A DNA stretch of 64,000 bases from an uncultured Marinobacter sp. (GCF_947259545.1 NZ_CAMYMK010000002.1:930001-994000); one strand, 5' to 3'. Shown: positions 18,738-28,468, numbered from the stretch's first letter. Made by a program: numbers and translations. Notes: generated by a model from the letters alone, not told the origin.

Positions 18738-20720
18738 ATGGACGTTACACGAAATCGTACGCTGCAAACCTTCCTGGATTTGCCCCGGGTGTACAAGCGG
18801 GTCATCTCCGTGGCAGCCGATACTCTGTTTCTCGCGCTTGCTTTGTGGGTTTCCTTTGCTCTCCGGTTTGAAAATCTGCAGTGGGCGCCGGATTCACGCC
18901 AGCTTATGGTTTTTGGCGGCACCATTCTGATGACGCTTGCGGTGTTTGTGCGAATAGGGCTGTATCGCGCTGTTATCCGCTATATCAGCGAACGTGCATT
19001 GTTCATGATTATCAGTGGTGTGGCAGTGTCTGCCGTGGCGCTGATGATCTTCGGGTTTCTCTTTCAGGCAATGGTTCCTCGTTCGGTGCCGGTGATCTAT
19101 GGCGCTCTGGCCTTCATTCTCGTGGCCGGGACGCGGTTTGGTGTTCGCGCACTGATTCAGCACCCTGGTAAAAAGCTCAAGGAATTCGTGATTATTGTTG
19201 GTGCGGGGCCGAGAGGTATGCAGCTGGCCTCTGCACTGGGGCAGGGCATAGAGTGTCGCCCGGTCGCTTTCATTTCCACGGACGATGCCAAGCACCGCTC
19301 CCTGATCAATGGGTTGCCAGTCTACAGCCTGGTGCACGTTGAAAAGGCCGTGAAGAATCACGGCGCAAGCCGCGTGTTATTGGCGCTTGAGGATTCCAGT
19401 GCCCCGCGGCGCAAGAATCTTATTGAACGACTGGAAAAGTTATCCGTAGCTGTTCAGACCGTGCCCTCCGTTTCCGAGCTTGTCACCGGTAAGGCGCGTA
19501 TCAACGATATCCGGGACCTGGATATTGAGGACCTGCTGGGGCGTGCCCCGGTTCCGCCGCGCCGCAAGCTGGTGGAAGAGTGCCTTTCCGGTAAGGTGGT
19601 GATGGTGACCGGTGCTGGTGGCTCCATAGGCTCCGAATTGTGCCGCCAGATTTTAAGCCATCGCCCCAAAGCGTTGGTGCTTCTGGATATGTCTGAATAC
19701 GGGCTTTACTCCATCGAGCGTGAGCTAAGCTCTGTCAACATGATTGACGAGCTTGAAGTGGATATCCACGCATTGCTGGGGTCGGTGACGGATCGCCGCC
19801 GTTGCGAAGCCATTATGAAAACCTTGGGTGTCCAGATTGTTTACCATGCCGCAGCCTACAAGCACGTGCCGTTGGTTGAGCACAATCTGATTGAGGGCAT
19901 CCATAACAACGTGTTTGGTACGCTGCACAGCGCCCAGTCGGCCATCGCGGCGGGTGTTGAACGCTACGTGTTGGTGTCCACAGACAAGGCTGTACGCCCT
20001 ACGAATGTTATGGGTGCCAGTAAGCGGCTGGCCGAGCTGGTTCTGCAGGGGTTGAGCGCTGACCAGTCCGCAACCTGCTTCAGCATGGTTCGCTTTGGCA
20101 ATGTGCTGGGCTCTTCCGGCTCAGTGGTACCGCTGTTTCGAGACCAGATCCGCGATGGTGGCCCGGTGACCGTGACCCATCCGGATATCATTCGCTATTT
20201 CATGACCATTCCCGAGGCCGGCCAGCTGGTGCTGCAAGCCGGTGCAATGGGGCAGGGCGGCGAAGTATTCGTATTGGACATGGGTGAGCCGGTGAAAATT
20301 GCGGATCTTGCCAGAAAGATGATCCACCTGATGGGCCAGACAGAGTTTAAAGAAGAGGATGGCTCAGGCGATATCAGCATCCGATACACGGGCCTGAGGC
20401 CCGGTGAGAAGCTTTATGAAGAGCTGCTGATCGGTAACGACCCTCAGGGAACCGCCCACCCGCGCATTATGATGGCTCGTGAAGCCTCTCTCGAATGGCC
20501 AAGGCTGGAGCTGCTGCTGGAGCAGATGAGACGGGCCGCGGACCACTTCGATTGCGCACGTCTGGTAGAGCTTATGTTGGAAGCGCCGACGGGGTACCAG
20601 CCAAACCATAAGTTGGAAGACCTGATCTGGTGCCGGAGAACTTCCGACGGTGCCCAAGAGGATGATCGTAACCCTCCCGGCCGGCAGGGTGGGGCTGTGA
20701 TCCACAGGCTTACCTCCTGA
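18738..20720 (+). CDS. wbpM: Membrane-bound UDP-GlcNAc 4,6-dehydratase (WbpM type)
   Basis: A 660-residue protein with four predicted N-terminal membrane helices within residues 20-135, a CoA-binding-like Rossmann domain (IIVGAGPRGMQLA from 152) and a C-terminal dehydratase domain with TGAGGSIGSE at 291-300 and the STDKAVRPTNVMGASKR active-site segment. This is the full WbpM/PglF/FlaA1-large layout. It makes UDP-4-keto-6-deoxy-GlcNAc, the substrate for WbpV. A TATATT stands about 13 bases before the ATG and no clear Shine-Dalgarno is visible. The last 20-30 residues look unstructured. Confidence 0.92.
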   Translation: MDVTRNRTLQTFLDLPRVYKRVISVAADTLFLALALWVSFALRFENLQWAPDSRQLMVFGGTILMTLAVFVRIGLYRAVIRYISERALFMIISGVAVSAVALMIFGFLFQAMVPRSVPVIYGALAFILVAGTRFGVRALIQHPGKKLKEFVIIVGAGPRGMQLASALGQGIECRPVAFISTDDAKHRSLINGLPVYSLVHVEKAVKNHGASRVLLALEDSSAPRRKNLIERLEKLSVAVQTVPSVSELVTGKARINDIRDLDIEDLLGRAPVPPRRKLVEECLSGKVVMVTGAGGSIGSELCRQILSHRPKALVLLDMSEYGLYSIERELSSVNMIDELEVDIHALLGSVTDRRRCEAIMKTLGVQIVYHAAAYKHVPLVEHNLIEGIHNNVFGTLHSAQSAIAAGVERYVLVSTDKAVRPTNVMGASKRLAELVLQGLSADQSATCFSMVRFGNVLGSSGSVVPLFRDQIRDGGPVTVTHPDIIRYFMTIPEAGQLVLQAGAMGQGGEVFVLDMGEPVKIADLARKMIHLMGQTEFKEEDGSGDISIRYTGLRPGEKLYEELLIGNDPQGTAHPRIMMAREASLEWPRLELLLEQMRRAADHFDCARLVELMLEAPTGYQPNHKLEDLIWCRRTSDGAQEDDRNPPGRQGGAVIHRLTS

Positions 20721-20727
20721 TGTCGTA

Positions 20728-21582
20728 ATGAAACTGATTATTTCTGTTGTTGTTTATGACTGGGACCCGGATGTTCTGCTTTCCTGCCTGCGGGCATTGT
20801 CCCGCAGCCTGGACGTGGCCAATGACCGGGGTGAGCTGGTTTCGGCCGAATTGTGGTTGTCCCATAATGGGCCCGCCAGCCTGAACGAAGATGAATGCAA
20901 CACCCTGATTCAAAGTGTATTCTCCTGGCCATACAGGTTTCTGCCACATCAGCCAAACCTTGGGTACGGTGGCACCAATAATCTTGTTTTGAGAAATCAG
21001 GTCTTCGCCGATACCACTCTGGTGCCAGAGAATACCGCTATTCTGGTGCTCAATCCGGATGTGTGGCCCGAGCCGGACGCAATAGCTATCGCATTGACAC
21101 ATCTCCGGGCCAGTCCCCGCTTGGGCCTTGTCTGCCCTCGCATTCTTGATCCCGCCGGCCAGAAAGATACGCCTGGCCATAAGCGTTATCCCTCCCTTGC
21201 CATCCTCGCGGCGCGCCTTTTAACTCCGTTGATGCGATTGGCAGCTTTCCGGCACCTTAACGAACGTTATGAGTATCGGGACACGCTCCTGAGTAAAATT
21301 CGTGAAGGGGTTGAGCTCTGTAGCGGCTGTTTTCTGATGGCGCGTTATGACTATTGGAAGACCCTCAACGGCTTTGATGAGGACTTCTTCATGTATTTCG
21401 AAGATTTCGACGTGGCGCGCAGGGGAGTAGAGCAGGGGTGGACCCACCTCTACGATCCGTCTGTTCGCATCCTTCATGCCGGAGGAGGAACGGGGCAAAA
21501 GAGCTGGCAGCACCGTGGCTGGTTTGTGCGTTCCGCATGGACATTCTTTTCCCGCCATGGCTGGCGGATCTGGCGAGTATAG
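20728..21582 (+). CDS. GT2-family glycosyltransferase (rhamnosyltransferase-like)
   Basis: A 284-residue GT-A protein. The N terminus KLIISVVVYDWDPDVLLSCL resembles WbbL/RfbN-type rhamnosyltransferases. LVLNPDVWPEPDAI provides the DxD-like motif, and the acceptor-side block ELCSGCFLMARYDYW is followed by GFDEDFFMYFEDFDVARR, a hallmark of this GT2 subfamily. It lies 7 bases after wbpM and before rmlD/rmlC, which fits transfer of rhamnose from dTDP-Rha, although the donor is not proven. Confidence 0.82.
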   Translation: MKLIISVVVYDWDPDVLLSCLRALSRSLDVANDRGELVSAELWLSHNGPASLNEDECNTLIQSVFSWPYRFLPHQPNLGYGGTNNLVLRNQVFADTTLVPENTAILVLNPDVWPEPDAIAIALTHLRASPRLGLVCPRILDPAGQKDTPGHKRYPSLAILAARLLTPLMRLAAFRHLNERYEYRDTLLSKIREGVELCSGCFLMARYDYWKTLNGFDEDFFMYFEDFDVARRGVEQGWTHLYDPSVRILHAGGGTGQKSWQHRGWFVRSAWTFFSRHGWRIWRV

Positions 21583-21681
21583 GCACCAGAAACAGGGTGT
21601 TGGTGTCAGGCCGGCTTGTGACATTGGTTCAGTGATCTGGGATAATCCCGCGACGCAAATACTGCTATTCCCTCAGACAGC

Positions 21682-21722
21682 AAATTCAGCAGTCAGTAAA
21701 TTCAGCAGTCAGTAAATTCAGC
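21682..21722. repeat. Short tandem repeat, 16-base unit
   Basis: AAATTCAGCAGTCAGT occurs twice in tandem (21682-21697 and 21698-21713), followed by a third partial copy AAATTCAGC to 21722. It lies in the 164-base gap just before the rmlD Shine-Dalgarno AAGGAGG. It may be replication slippage or a regulatory site. Confidence 0.9.
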
Positions 21723-21746
21723 TTTTGGTAAGGAGGCTTCCGCTCC

Positions 21747-22640
21747 ATGATTCTGGTTACCGGTAGTGATGGGCAAGTGGGTTATGCGTTGCTCAAAACA
21801 TTGGCGCCCTTGGGAGCCGTCAAAGGTCTGACCAGAGCGGATGGCGATCTGTCCAATGCGGAGGATGTGGAAGCGTTGCTGGACAAGTATCAGCCTCGCT
21901 GTATTGTCAACGCCGCCGCGTATACCGGGGTGGATCAGGCCGAATCGCATTCGGAAACAGCCCACGCCTTGAACGCGCAGTTACCAGCCCAACTGGCTGC
22001 CTGGGCAAAAGAGAACGGGGCCACACTGGTTCACTACTCCACCGACTATGTGTATGACGGCAGCGGTGATGAGCCCTGGCAGGAAGACGCACCCACTGGC
22101 CCTCTCTCGGTTTATGGCAAAACCAAGCTGGCGGGTGATGAGGCGGTGTTGGCTGCGGGTATCGGTGCCATCATCTTCAGGACATCCTGGGTGTACGGTG
22201 CCCGGGGCCGCAACTTTATGCTGACCATGCTGAAACTGGGCAGTGAGCGGGACCAGTTGAGCGTGGTGTCCGATCAATGGGGCACGCCTACCCCGGCCTG
22301 GCTGATTGCTGAAGTAACCGCGATTGCCCTTCGGGAAAAATTAAGCAAATCCCAATCGCTCGAGGGGGTGTATCACCTGACCTGCCGCGGTGAAACCACC
22401 TGGTGTGATTTTTCCCGTGCGATTATCAGTGCTGCCGGAGACCTGGGCGTACCTTTGAACATGTCCGCAGAGCAGGTCAGACCCATTCCCACAGCTGAAT
22501 ACCCGGCTCCCGCACCCCGCCCATTGAATTCACGCCTGAGCGTGACCCGCGTTGAGCAGGCGCTGGGGCTGGAACTGCCTGATTGGCGTTATGCCCTGCA
22601 GTTGACACTGCGGGACTGGGTTGAATTCAGAACTAACTAA
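21747..22640 (+). CDS. rfbD: dTDP-4-dehydrorhamnose reductase (RmlD)
   Basis: A 297-residue SDR with VTGSDGQVGYAL at 4-15, NAAAYTGVDQAE, YSTDYVYDG, and YGKTKLAGDEAV carrying the catalytic Tyr-x3-Lys. It reduces dTDP-4-keto-L-rhamnose to dTDP-L-rhamnose. The start has a strong AAGGAGG. rmlC follows after about 10 bases. The gene order D-C is separated from B-A by the wbpV-wbpL-wbpM-GT2 insert. Confidence 0.94.
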   Translation: MILVTGSDGQVGYALLKTLAPLGAVKGLTRADGDLSNAEDVEALLDKYQPRCIVNAAAYTGVDQAESHSETAHALNAQLPAQLAAWAKENGATLVHYSTDYVYDGSGDEPWQEDAPTGPLSVYGKTKLAGDEAVLAAGIGAIIFRTSWVYGARGRNFMLTMLKLGSERDQLSVVSDQWGTPTPAWLIAEVTAIALREKLSKSQSLEGVYHLTCRGETTWCDFSRAIISAAGDLGVPLNMSAEQVRPIPTAEYPAPAPRPLNSRLSVTRVEQALGLELPDWRYALQLTLRDWVEFRTN

Positions 22641-22650
22641 AGGCTTCTCA

Positions 22651-23211
22651 ATGAACGTAGTGACAACTCCACTGGAAGGTGTACTGGTGATTGAACCCCC
22701 GGTCTTTGGCGATGACCGGGGCTGGTTTTCCGAAAGCTTTAACCACCGCAAGTTTGCCGATGCTGTAGGCCGTGAAGTGACCTTCGTACAGGATAATCAT
22801 TCTCGCTCGGCGAAGGGGGTACTTCGTGGTATCCATTTCCAGACCGGAGAGGCGGCCCAGGGTAAGCTGGTGCGGGCGAGTGTGGGAGAAGTATTTGATG
22901 TCGCCGTGGACCTGCGCAAAAGTTCTCCGACGTTTGGTCAGTGGACCGGTGTGGTGCTGAGTGCTGAAAACAAGAGGCAGCTATGGGTGCCCGCCGGGTT
23001 TGGGCATGCCTTTCTGGTAACCAGTGATGTGGCTGAAGTGCAATACAAGGTGGATGCCTATTGGTCACCTGACCATGAGCGAAGCCTGCGCTGGGACGAC
23101 CCGGGAGTTGGAATTGAGTGGCCCGAGGCTGGCGACATCCAGTTGTCTGGCAAAGATCAGGCCGCACCAACGCTGACAGAACTGAAGGCTGCGGGAGATC
23201 TCTTTGTCTGA
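22651..23211 (+). CDS. rfbC: dTDP-4-dehydrorhamnose 3,5-epimerase (RmlC)
   Basis: A 186-residue cupin of the RmlC family. It has PPVFGDDRGWFSESFN, FVQDNHSRSAKGVLRGIHFQ carrying the catalytic His region, LRKSSPTFGQW and WVPAGFGHAFLV. It converts dTDP-4-keto-6-deoxyglucose to dTDP-4-keto-L-rhamnose. The ATG at 22651 is chosen over the TTG at 22621, which lies within the rmlD end. Its stop overlaps the TTG start proposed for the next large gene. Confidence 0.94.
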   Translation: MNVVTTPLEGVLVIEPPVFGDDRGWFSESFNHRKFADAVGREVTFVQDNHSRSAKGVLRGIHFQTGEAAQGKLVRASVGEVFDVAVDLRKSSPTFGQWTGVVLSAENKRQLWVPAGFGHAFLVTSDVAEVQYKVDAYWSPDHERSLRWDDPGVGIEWPEAGDIQLSGKDQAAPTLTELKAAGDLFV

Positions 23212-26200
23212 GCTAGGAACTGAAACTACATCCATGAAGCGGGTCATTGTAGTACTGGGTATGCACCGGAGTGGGACAAGTGCCATTACCCGTGGCCTGC
23301 AAGTGCTCGGTGCAGACCTGGGCCCGGAACTGATGCCCGGAGTGGTAGGGGATAATGACAAAGGCTTCTGGGAAGACCTTGGGTGTTTCCGGATTAATGA
23401 ACGCGTACTGGAAAAGCTGGGATCCAGCTGGGACGCGTTAGCAGAGATATCTGTTGAAGATCTCCAATCCGAATCCCTGGCAGAAGAGCGACGCGATGCT
23501 GTTGCCCTGCTCCGTGAGCGTCTGGAGGGAGTTGAAGTCTTTGCCTTCAAGGACCCTCGCACGGTTAACTTACTGCCGTTCTGGCAGGATGTGTTCCGCG
23601 AGCTGGATCTGGATGACCGATATCTCATTACGTTGCGCAATCCACGCAGCGTTGCGGATTCCCTGGCACGGCGGAATGGGTTTGCCCGTGCAAAGTCTTT
23701 TTGCCTGTGGATGAAGCATACCTGTAATTCACTGATTCACGGTACCGACAAGCCTGCCGTCGTGGTTGACTACGACCTTTTCCTTGAGTCGCCTGGTCGG
23801 GAACTGGCAAGGATGGCAAAGGTTTTCGGTTTCAGCGCGCCAGCCGAGGAAAGCGAAGAGTACCGGGGTTACGTTGAGGAGTTCCTGTCTACCGATTTGC
23901 GTCACAGTCAGTACAGGGAAGCTGTGGCTGAAGAAGATGTGGTTCCTCCGTTTGTAGGTCGGCTGTACGACTTGCTTCTTGGTGCAGCCAGGACGGATAC
24001 AGGCAACCCCGTGTTTAAGGTCTCTCGTGACGAGTGGGCACCACTGTGCCAGGAGTTTGAAGAATACTCGTCAGTCATGGCCTACCTGGATGCTATGTCG
24101 GAGTCTGCTGGTGAGCTACGTAAGGAACTGAAGCGTGAGCATGAGAGGGTAGACGGGGTTAACCGTGAGTTAGCGGCTGTGAAGTCTGAGCTCGACGGAG
24201 TCGAGCGGCAATTTGAAGAGCATAGACACCAGTCTTCGGAAACCATGAGTAGCTTCTACACCCGTCTTTCAGTGTTCAATCGTTCTGTCCTCGGGCGGTT
24301 GTTTACCTTTATTGAGTTTGTTTACCGGTTACTGCGTCTGAAACCGCTTGCAAAAACCTGCTATCGACAACTCGTTGAGGAGAGTGAGATCTACCTTGCT
24401 CAGAACCAGTTATCAGCAAGCGACTACGTAGACGACGCACCGGGCAGGCTCCGGTTGGTTGGAAGCATCATCAAGTATGTCATCCGCCACCCTTACTCGA
24501 GCGTCCGGCTGGTCAGTGTGTATCGCCTCAAGAAACTTTTACAAACCGTATTTCTGGCCGATTCCGGCACAGCCCGTAACTGGGTGAGCTCCAGATTCCC
24601 GGCTGAACACAGGGCACGACGCTTGCCGGTTATTTTTCCGGTTTCCGAGGTAGCCGACGACACAATCATGGAGTTCCCAACATATGAGACTGTGAAAGTT
24701 TCAATTGTTGTGCCTGTCTACAATCAATACCGTACGACGATTTCCTGCTTGCAATCCGTGTTGGCGAATACCGACGGCATTTCGTACGAGGTCATCGTGG
24801 CTGATGACTGCTCGACGGATATTACCAACAGTATCGAAACCAGGATTGGGAACATCAAGGTTGTTCGTGGTGCACAGAACCTTGGCTTCCTCAAGAACTG
24901 CAACCATGCTGCCGCAAAGGCCAAAGGCGAGTATGTCGTACTGCTGAACAACGACACCAACGTACAGAAAGGATGGCTCACTGCGCTTGTTCAGGCTATG
25001 GAGAGCCAGCCGGACGTTGGCATGGTTGGACCGAAGCTGTTGTTTGAAGACGGTGTGCTGCAGGAAGCGGGTGGTATCGTCTGGAAGGACGGTTCCGGCT
25101 GGAACTATGGCCGTGGACAAAACCCGGACCTACCGGAATTTAACTATCTGCGGGAGACTGATTACATCTCGGGCGCGTGTATCATGTTTTCCAAGTCCGT
25201 GTGGGACGAGCTTGGCGGGTTTGATGAGCGCTTTTGCCCAGCCTATTACGAAGATACCGATCTGGCGTTCCAGATGCGTCACCGTGGTTTGAAAGTTGTG
25301 TATCAGCCCGAGTCGGTCGTTGTGCACTTCGAGGGCGTGAGCAACGGAACAGACGTGGGCAGTGGCATCAAGAAGCACCAGGCCATTAACCAGCAGGTGT
25401 TCCGGGACAAGTGGGAGCAGGTACTGGAAACGGAACATTTCCGCAATGCCGAGAACGTTTTCCAGGCTCGGGAACGCTCTTCCGGAAAGAGGACTGTGGT
25501 GTTTGTTGACCACTATGTGCCTTTTTACGATAAGGACGCCGGCTCCCGTTCGACCTTCCTGTATGTGAAGTCGATGATTGAGTCAGGCCTGAACGTAAAG
25601 TTTGTGCCGGCGAACTTCTTCCCACATGAGCCGTATACCCGGGAACTCCAGCAAATGGGCGTTGAGGTTCTGGTTGGCGAGAAGTACGCACGAACATGGA
25701 AGACCTGGTTCACCGACAACAGCCACAATATTGATGTTATTTACCTGCACCGGCCCCATATCACGGAAGACTTCATCGATCATCTGACTACCCTTAACCC
25801 GCGTCCAAAACTGATCTACTTCGGTCACGACCTGCATTATCTGCGCACCAATCGTGAGGCTGAGTTGCTGGGCAAAGACTCGGTCCTGTCGGATGCCGAT
25901 GACTGGAAGCGCAGGGAGCTGGAGATCTTTCAGAAGGTAGATAAGGTCTATTACCCTTCGGAAGTGGAAGTAGCTGAGGTTCTGAGGGTTGCGCCGGGCA
26001 CTGACGCGTCCGCTATTCCTTTATACCTCTTGAACAAACCGGACATAAACCAGTTCAGGCATGCAGAACGCGAAGGGCTGCTGTTTGTGGGCGGTTTTGG
26101 GCACCCGCCGAATGCAGACGCCGTGGTCTGGTTTGCGACCGAAGTATTGCCTTCACTTCAGCGCCAGATCCCCGACATCTGTTTGCACATAGTGGGATCT

Positions 26201-26590
26201 TCGGTGCCGGATAACATACGGAATCTGGCGAGCAGCTGCGTGAAAATTCATGGATTCCTGTCCGATGAAGACCTTGCAGCGCTGTACCAGAAGGTCAAGC
26301 TCTGTGTTGTGCCGCTGCGTTATGGCGCAGGCGTCAAGGGCAAGATTCTGGAGGCGCTCCAGGCCGGCTTACCAATCTCAACCACGTCCATCGGTGCCGA
26401 AGGGTTGCCAGAAGCGGCCAGGGTTATGGCAATAGCCGATCAGCCCTCTGAAATGGTGTCACAAATTCTTGGGCTCTATAACGACCCTGACGAATGCGGG
26501 AAGTATCTGGCATGCTACGCAGACTATATTGAGCAGCATTTCAGTCAGAGCCAGGTTCAGCGCGTGATTGATAGAGACTTTCTAAACTGA
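23204..26590 (+). CDS. Trifunctional sulfotransferase-like / GT2 / GT4 fusion protein
   Basis: A 1128-residue fusion. Residues about 11-260 form a sulfotransferase-like domain with the PAPS loop GMHRSGTS at 19-26 and ITLRNPRSVADSLARR as the 3'-phosphate segment. Around 300-345 is a charged heptad-like, probably coiled-coil, linker. A GT2 domain begins at about 494 (KVSIVVPVYNQYRT) with LLNNDTNV and CPAYYEDTDLAFQMR. A GT4-like donor domain follows from about 765, with GVKGKILEALQAGLPIS near 1043-1059. The TTG at 23204 has GGGAGA five bases upstream; an ATG at 23234 is the alternative. It probably adds at least one sugar and a sulfate to the same glycan; which residues are modified is unknown. 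Confidence 0.8.
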   Translation: MSELGTETTSMKRVIVVLGMHRSGTSAITRGLQVLGADLGPELMPGVVGDNDKGFWEDLGCFRINERVLEKLGSSWDALAEISVEDLQSESLAEERRDAVALLRERLEGVEVFAFKDPRTVNLLPFWQDVFRELDLDDRYLITLRNPRSVADSLARRNGFARAKSFCLWMKHTCNSLIHGTDKPAVVVDYDLFLESPGRELARMAKVFGFSAPAEESEEYRGYVEEFLSTDLRHSQYREAVAEEDVVPPFVGRLYDLLLGAARTDTGNPVFKVSRDEWAPLCQEFEEYSSVMAYLDAMSESAGELRKELKREHERVDGVNRELAAVKSELDGVERQFEEHRHQSSETMSSFYTRLSVFNRSVLGRLFTFIEFVYRLLRLKPLAKTCYRQLVEESEIYLAQNQLSASDYVDDAPGRLRLVGSIIKYVIRHPYSSVRLVSVYRLKKLLQTVFLADSGTARNWVSSRFPAEHRARRLPVIFPVSEVADDTIMEFPTYETVKVSIVVPVYNQYRTTISCLQSVLANTDGISYEVIVADDCSTDITNSIETRIGNIKVVRGAQNLGFLKNCNHAAAKAKGEYVVLLNNDTNVQKGWLTALVQAMESQPDVGMVGPKLLFEDGVLQEAGGIVWKDGSGWNYGRGQNPDLPEFNYLRETDYISGACIMFSKSVWDELGGFDERFCPAYYEDTDLAFQMRHRGLKVVYQPESVVVHFEGVSNGTDVGSGIKKHQAINQQVFRDKWEQVLETEHFRNAENVFQARERSSGKRTVVFVDHYVPFYDKDAGSRSTFLYVKSMIESGLNVKFVPANFFPHEPYTRELQQMGVEVLVGEKYARTWKTWFTDNSHNIDVIYLHRPHITEDFIDHLTTLNPRPKLIYFGHDLHYLRTNREAELLGKDSVLSDADDWKRRELEIFQKVDKVYYPSEVEVAEVLRVAPGTDASAIPLYLLNKPDINQFRHAEREGLLFVGGFGHPPNADAVVWFATEVLPSLQRQIPDICLHIVGSSVPDNIRNLASSCVKIHGFLSDEDLAALYQKVKLCVVPLRYGAGVKGKILEALQAGLPISTTSIGAEGLPEAARVMAIADQPSEMVSQILGLYNDPDECGKYLACYADYIEQHFSQSQVQRVIDRDFLN

Positions 26591-26613
26591 TTTTTAATGA
26601 GATTTAAAGATAT

Positions 26614-27369
26614 ATGCGTTACGTAATAACTCATGGCCATATTTTCAAGAACGCGGGAACCACGTTTGACTACGCCCTGGAAAAAGCGTTCGGTAAGGAT
26701 TTCTGTGACCACCGGGATGATAAGGACATGCGAAAGGGTGGGGCGGAATACCTCAGGCAGTTCATTCTGGACAACCCGAACCTGAAAGCAATCTCCAGCC
26801 ACCATTTGTGTAATCCGCTGCCCGAATCGGATGAGTTCAAGTGCATCCCAGTTTACTTCGTTCGCAACCCCATAGACCGGGTACTCTCTGTTTATAACTT
26901 CGAACGGAAGCAAAAGAAGGGGTCAAAAGGGGCGGAGATGGCTTCCAAACTGTCTCTGGAGGAGTACGTTCGCTGGCGGATGACACCTGAGGCGCCGAAG
27001 GTGATTTTTGATTATCAGGCTGCTTATATTGGTAGGAGCCGTAATTTAAAGCCGTCCGAGCGGGTCGACGTGGCGATCTTCAATCGGGCCCTTCAACGAG
27101 TGATCTCACAAGAGGCCTTGGTTGGAACCGTGGAGAGATTCGACGAAAGCTTTACGTACATCGCCGGACAGCTTAATAAATATTTTCCAGAAGTTGCCTT
27201 CAACTACGAGAAGCAGAACGTTAACAATAAAGGTTCCATAGGGGACAAATATCGTCAGGCGATCACGGAATTAACGCCGGTCCTGCCCGAAGTGGTTGGA
27301 GGAAATGCTTATGATATGGCTTTGTACCAAGCTGTAAACGAGAAGCTCGATGAATTTTCTATCGTTTAA
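26614..27369 (+). CDS. Sulfotransferase family 2-like protein
   Basis: The 251-residue protein starts RYVITHGHIFKNAGTTFDYAL. The HxHIxKNAGTT loop is the 5'-phosphosulfate-binding motif of the Sulfotransfer_2 (carbohydrate sulfotransferase) group, and FVRNPIDRVLSVYNFE is the matching 3'-phosphate segment. Such enzymes move sulfate from PAPS to sugar hydroxyls. It follows the sulfotransferase-GT fusion by 23 bases. The acceptor is unknown. Fewer conserved landmarks are visible in the C-terminal third. Confidence 0.78.
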   Translation: MRYVITHGHIFKNAGTTFDYALEKAFGKDFCDHRDDKDMRKGGAEYLRQFILDNPNLKAISSHHLCNPLPESDEFKCIPVYFVRNPIDRVLSVYNFERKQKKGSKGAEMASKLSLEEYVRWRMTPEAPKVIFDYQAAYIGRSRNLKPSERVDVAIFNRALQRVISQEALVGTVERFDESFTYIAGQLNKYFPEVAFNYEKQNVNNKGSIGDKYRQAITELTPVLPEVVGGNAYDMALYQAVNEKLDEFSIV

Positions 27370-27544
27370 ATTGCCTCTAAAAGGTATGGTGTGGAGTCCT
27401 TTCCTAAGTTAGCCAAAGCCTATATGGCAGATTTCGAAGAGTTGGTAAATATCATCTAGGCATTGTAGTTTAAGGGTATTCATATAACAGTTGGCCTATT
27501 GCTGAGAGCCTGTTTTGAGCGAAAGAGAGCGTGATTTCACAGAT

Positions 27545-28468
27545 ATGAATCTTATATATAGTGTTGTTATTCCAGTATTTAACAGTTCAAAGATTGTTAG
27601 TGACACCGTTTTTTCGGTTCGCTCTTTCTTCATAAAGCACGGCCATTCCTTTGAGGTTATACTAGTTAACGATGGTAGTAACGATGATAGTTGGTCCGTA
27701 ATTAGCCAGTTGGCCAAAGAGTACGACGAAGTCAAAGCCATTAATTTGCTAAAGAATTACGGCCAGCATAGCGCGAACCTGTGTGGGTTTAGGGAAGCGT
27801 CAGGCGATTACGTCATTACCATGGACGATGATTTACAAAATCCTCCGGATGAGATTGCGAAATTAATTGACGCCTCTCTGGAAGGTTATGATTTGATTAT
27901 TGGGAAATTTGAAAGCAAACAGCATTCAAGTTTTAGGCGCTTAGGTAGCCGTTTCGTCGGTTGGTTAAATCGTAAGGTCTTTGAGGTTGAGGACGACTTG
28001 GTTTTGTCTAATTTCAGAATGATTAGGCGAGATGTCGTTGACCGTGTTTGTAAGGAGAGTTCTGTATCGCCTTATATTCCTGGCCTAGTCTTGAAACATT
28101 CTTCAAATCGGTCAAATGTATTGGTTAAACACTCCCCCAGGGCAGTTGGGGAAAGCAACTATACGTTGCGTAAAATATTGCGTTTGGTTTTCATTATCCT
28201 GTTCAACCACTCAACTATCCCACTTCGTTACTCAGCTGGCTTTGGGTTTGTGGTATCTGGCGCAAGCTTTGCGTTGGGAATTTTCTACCTTCTAAGTGCC
28301 TTATTCGAAGGAGCAGCTGTACCTGGCTGGGCGACATTAGTGGTGTTGATATCGTTTTTTAACGGCGTCCTGATCTTATTACTCAGCATAATCGGTGAAT
28401 ACATAGTTCGAGCACTTCGCGAAATTTCTAACCAAGGCGGCTATGAAGTAGCCGAGGTCGTTCGGTGA
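27545..28468 (+). CDS. GT2 polyprenyl-phosphate sugar transferase (ArnC/GtrB/DPM1-like)
   Basis: A 307-residue protein with an N-terminal GT-A domain (IYSVVIPVFNSSKIV, VNDGSNDDSW, ITMDDDLQNPPDEI with the DDD motif near 87-90) and two C-terminal membrane helices, the layout of ArnC, GtrB and dolichyl-phosphate mannose synthases. These enzymes load a sugar onto undecaprenyl phosphate for flipping and periplasmic transfer. The start is uncertain between the ATG at 27545 and the TTG at 27515. It opens an AT-rich block and its stop overlaps the next gene start (TGATG). Confidence 0.85.
   Translation: MNLIYSVVIPVFNSSKIVSDTVFSVRSFFIKHGHSFEVILVNDGSNDDSWSVISQLAKEYDEVKAINLLKNYGQHSANLCGFREASGDYVITMDDDLQNPPDEIAKLIDASLEGYDLIIGKFESKQHSSFRRLGSRFVGWLNRKVFEVEDDLVLSNFRMIRRDVVDRVCKESSVSPYIPGLVLKHSSNRSNVLVKHSPRAVGESNYTLRKILRLVFIILFNHSTIPLRYSAGFGFVVSGASFALGIFYLLSALFEGAAVPGWATLVVLISFFNGVLILLLSIIGEYIVRALREISNQGGYEVAEVVR

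Noticed and set aside
21682..21722. Replication-origin iterons
   Set aside because: Only two and a half copies of a 16-base unit, with no initiator gene or AT-rich unwinding region nearby.
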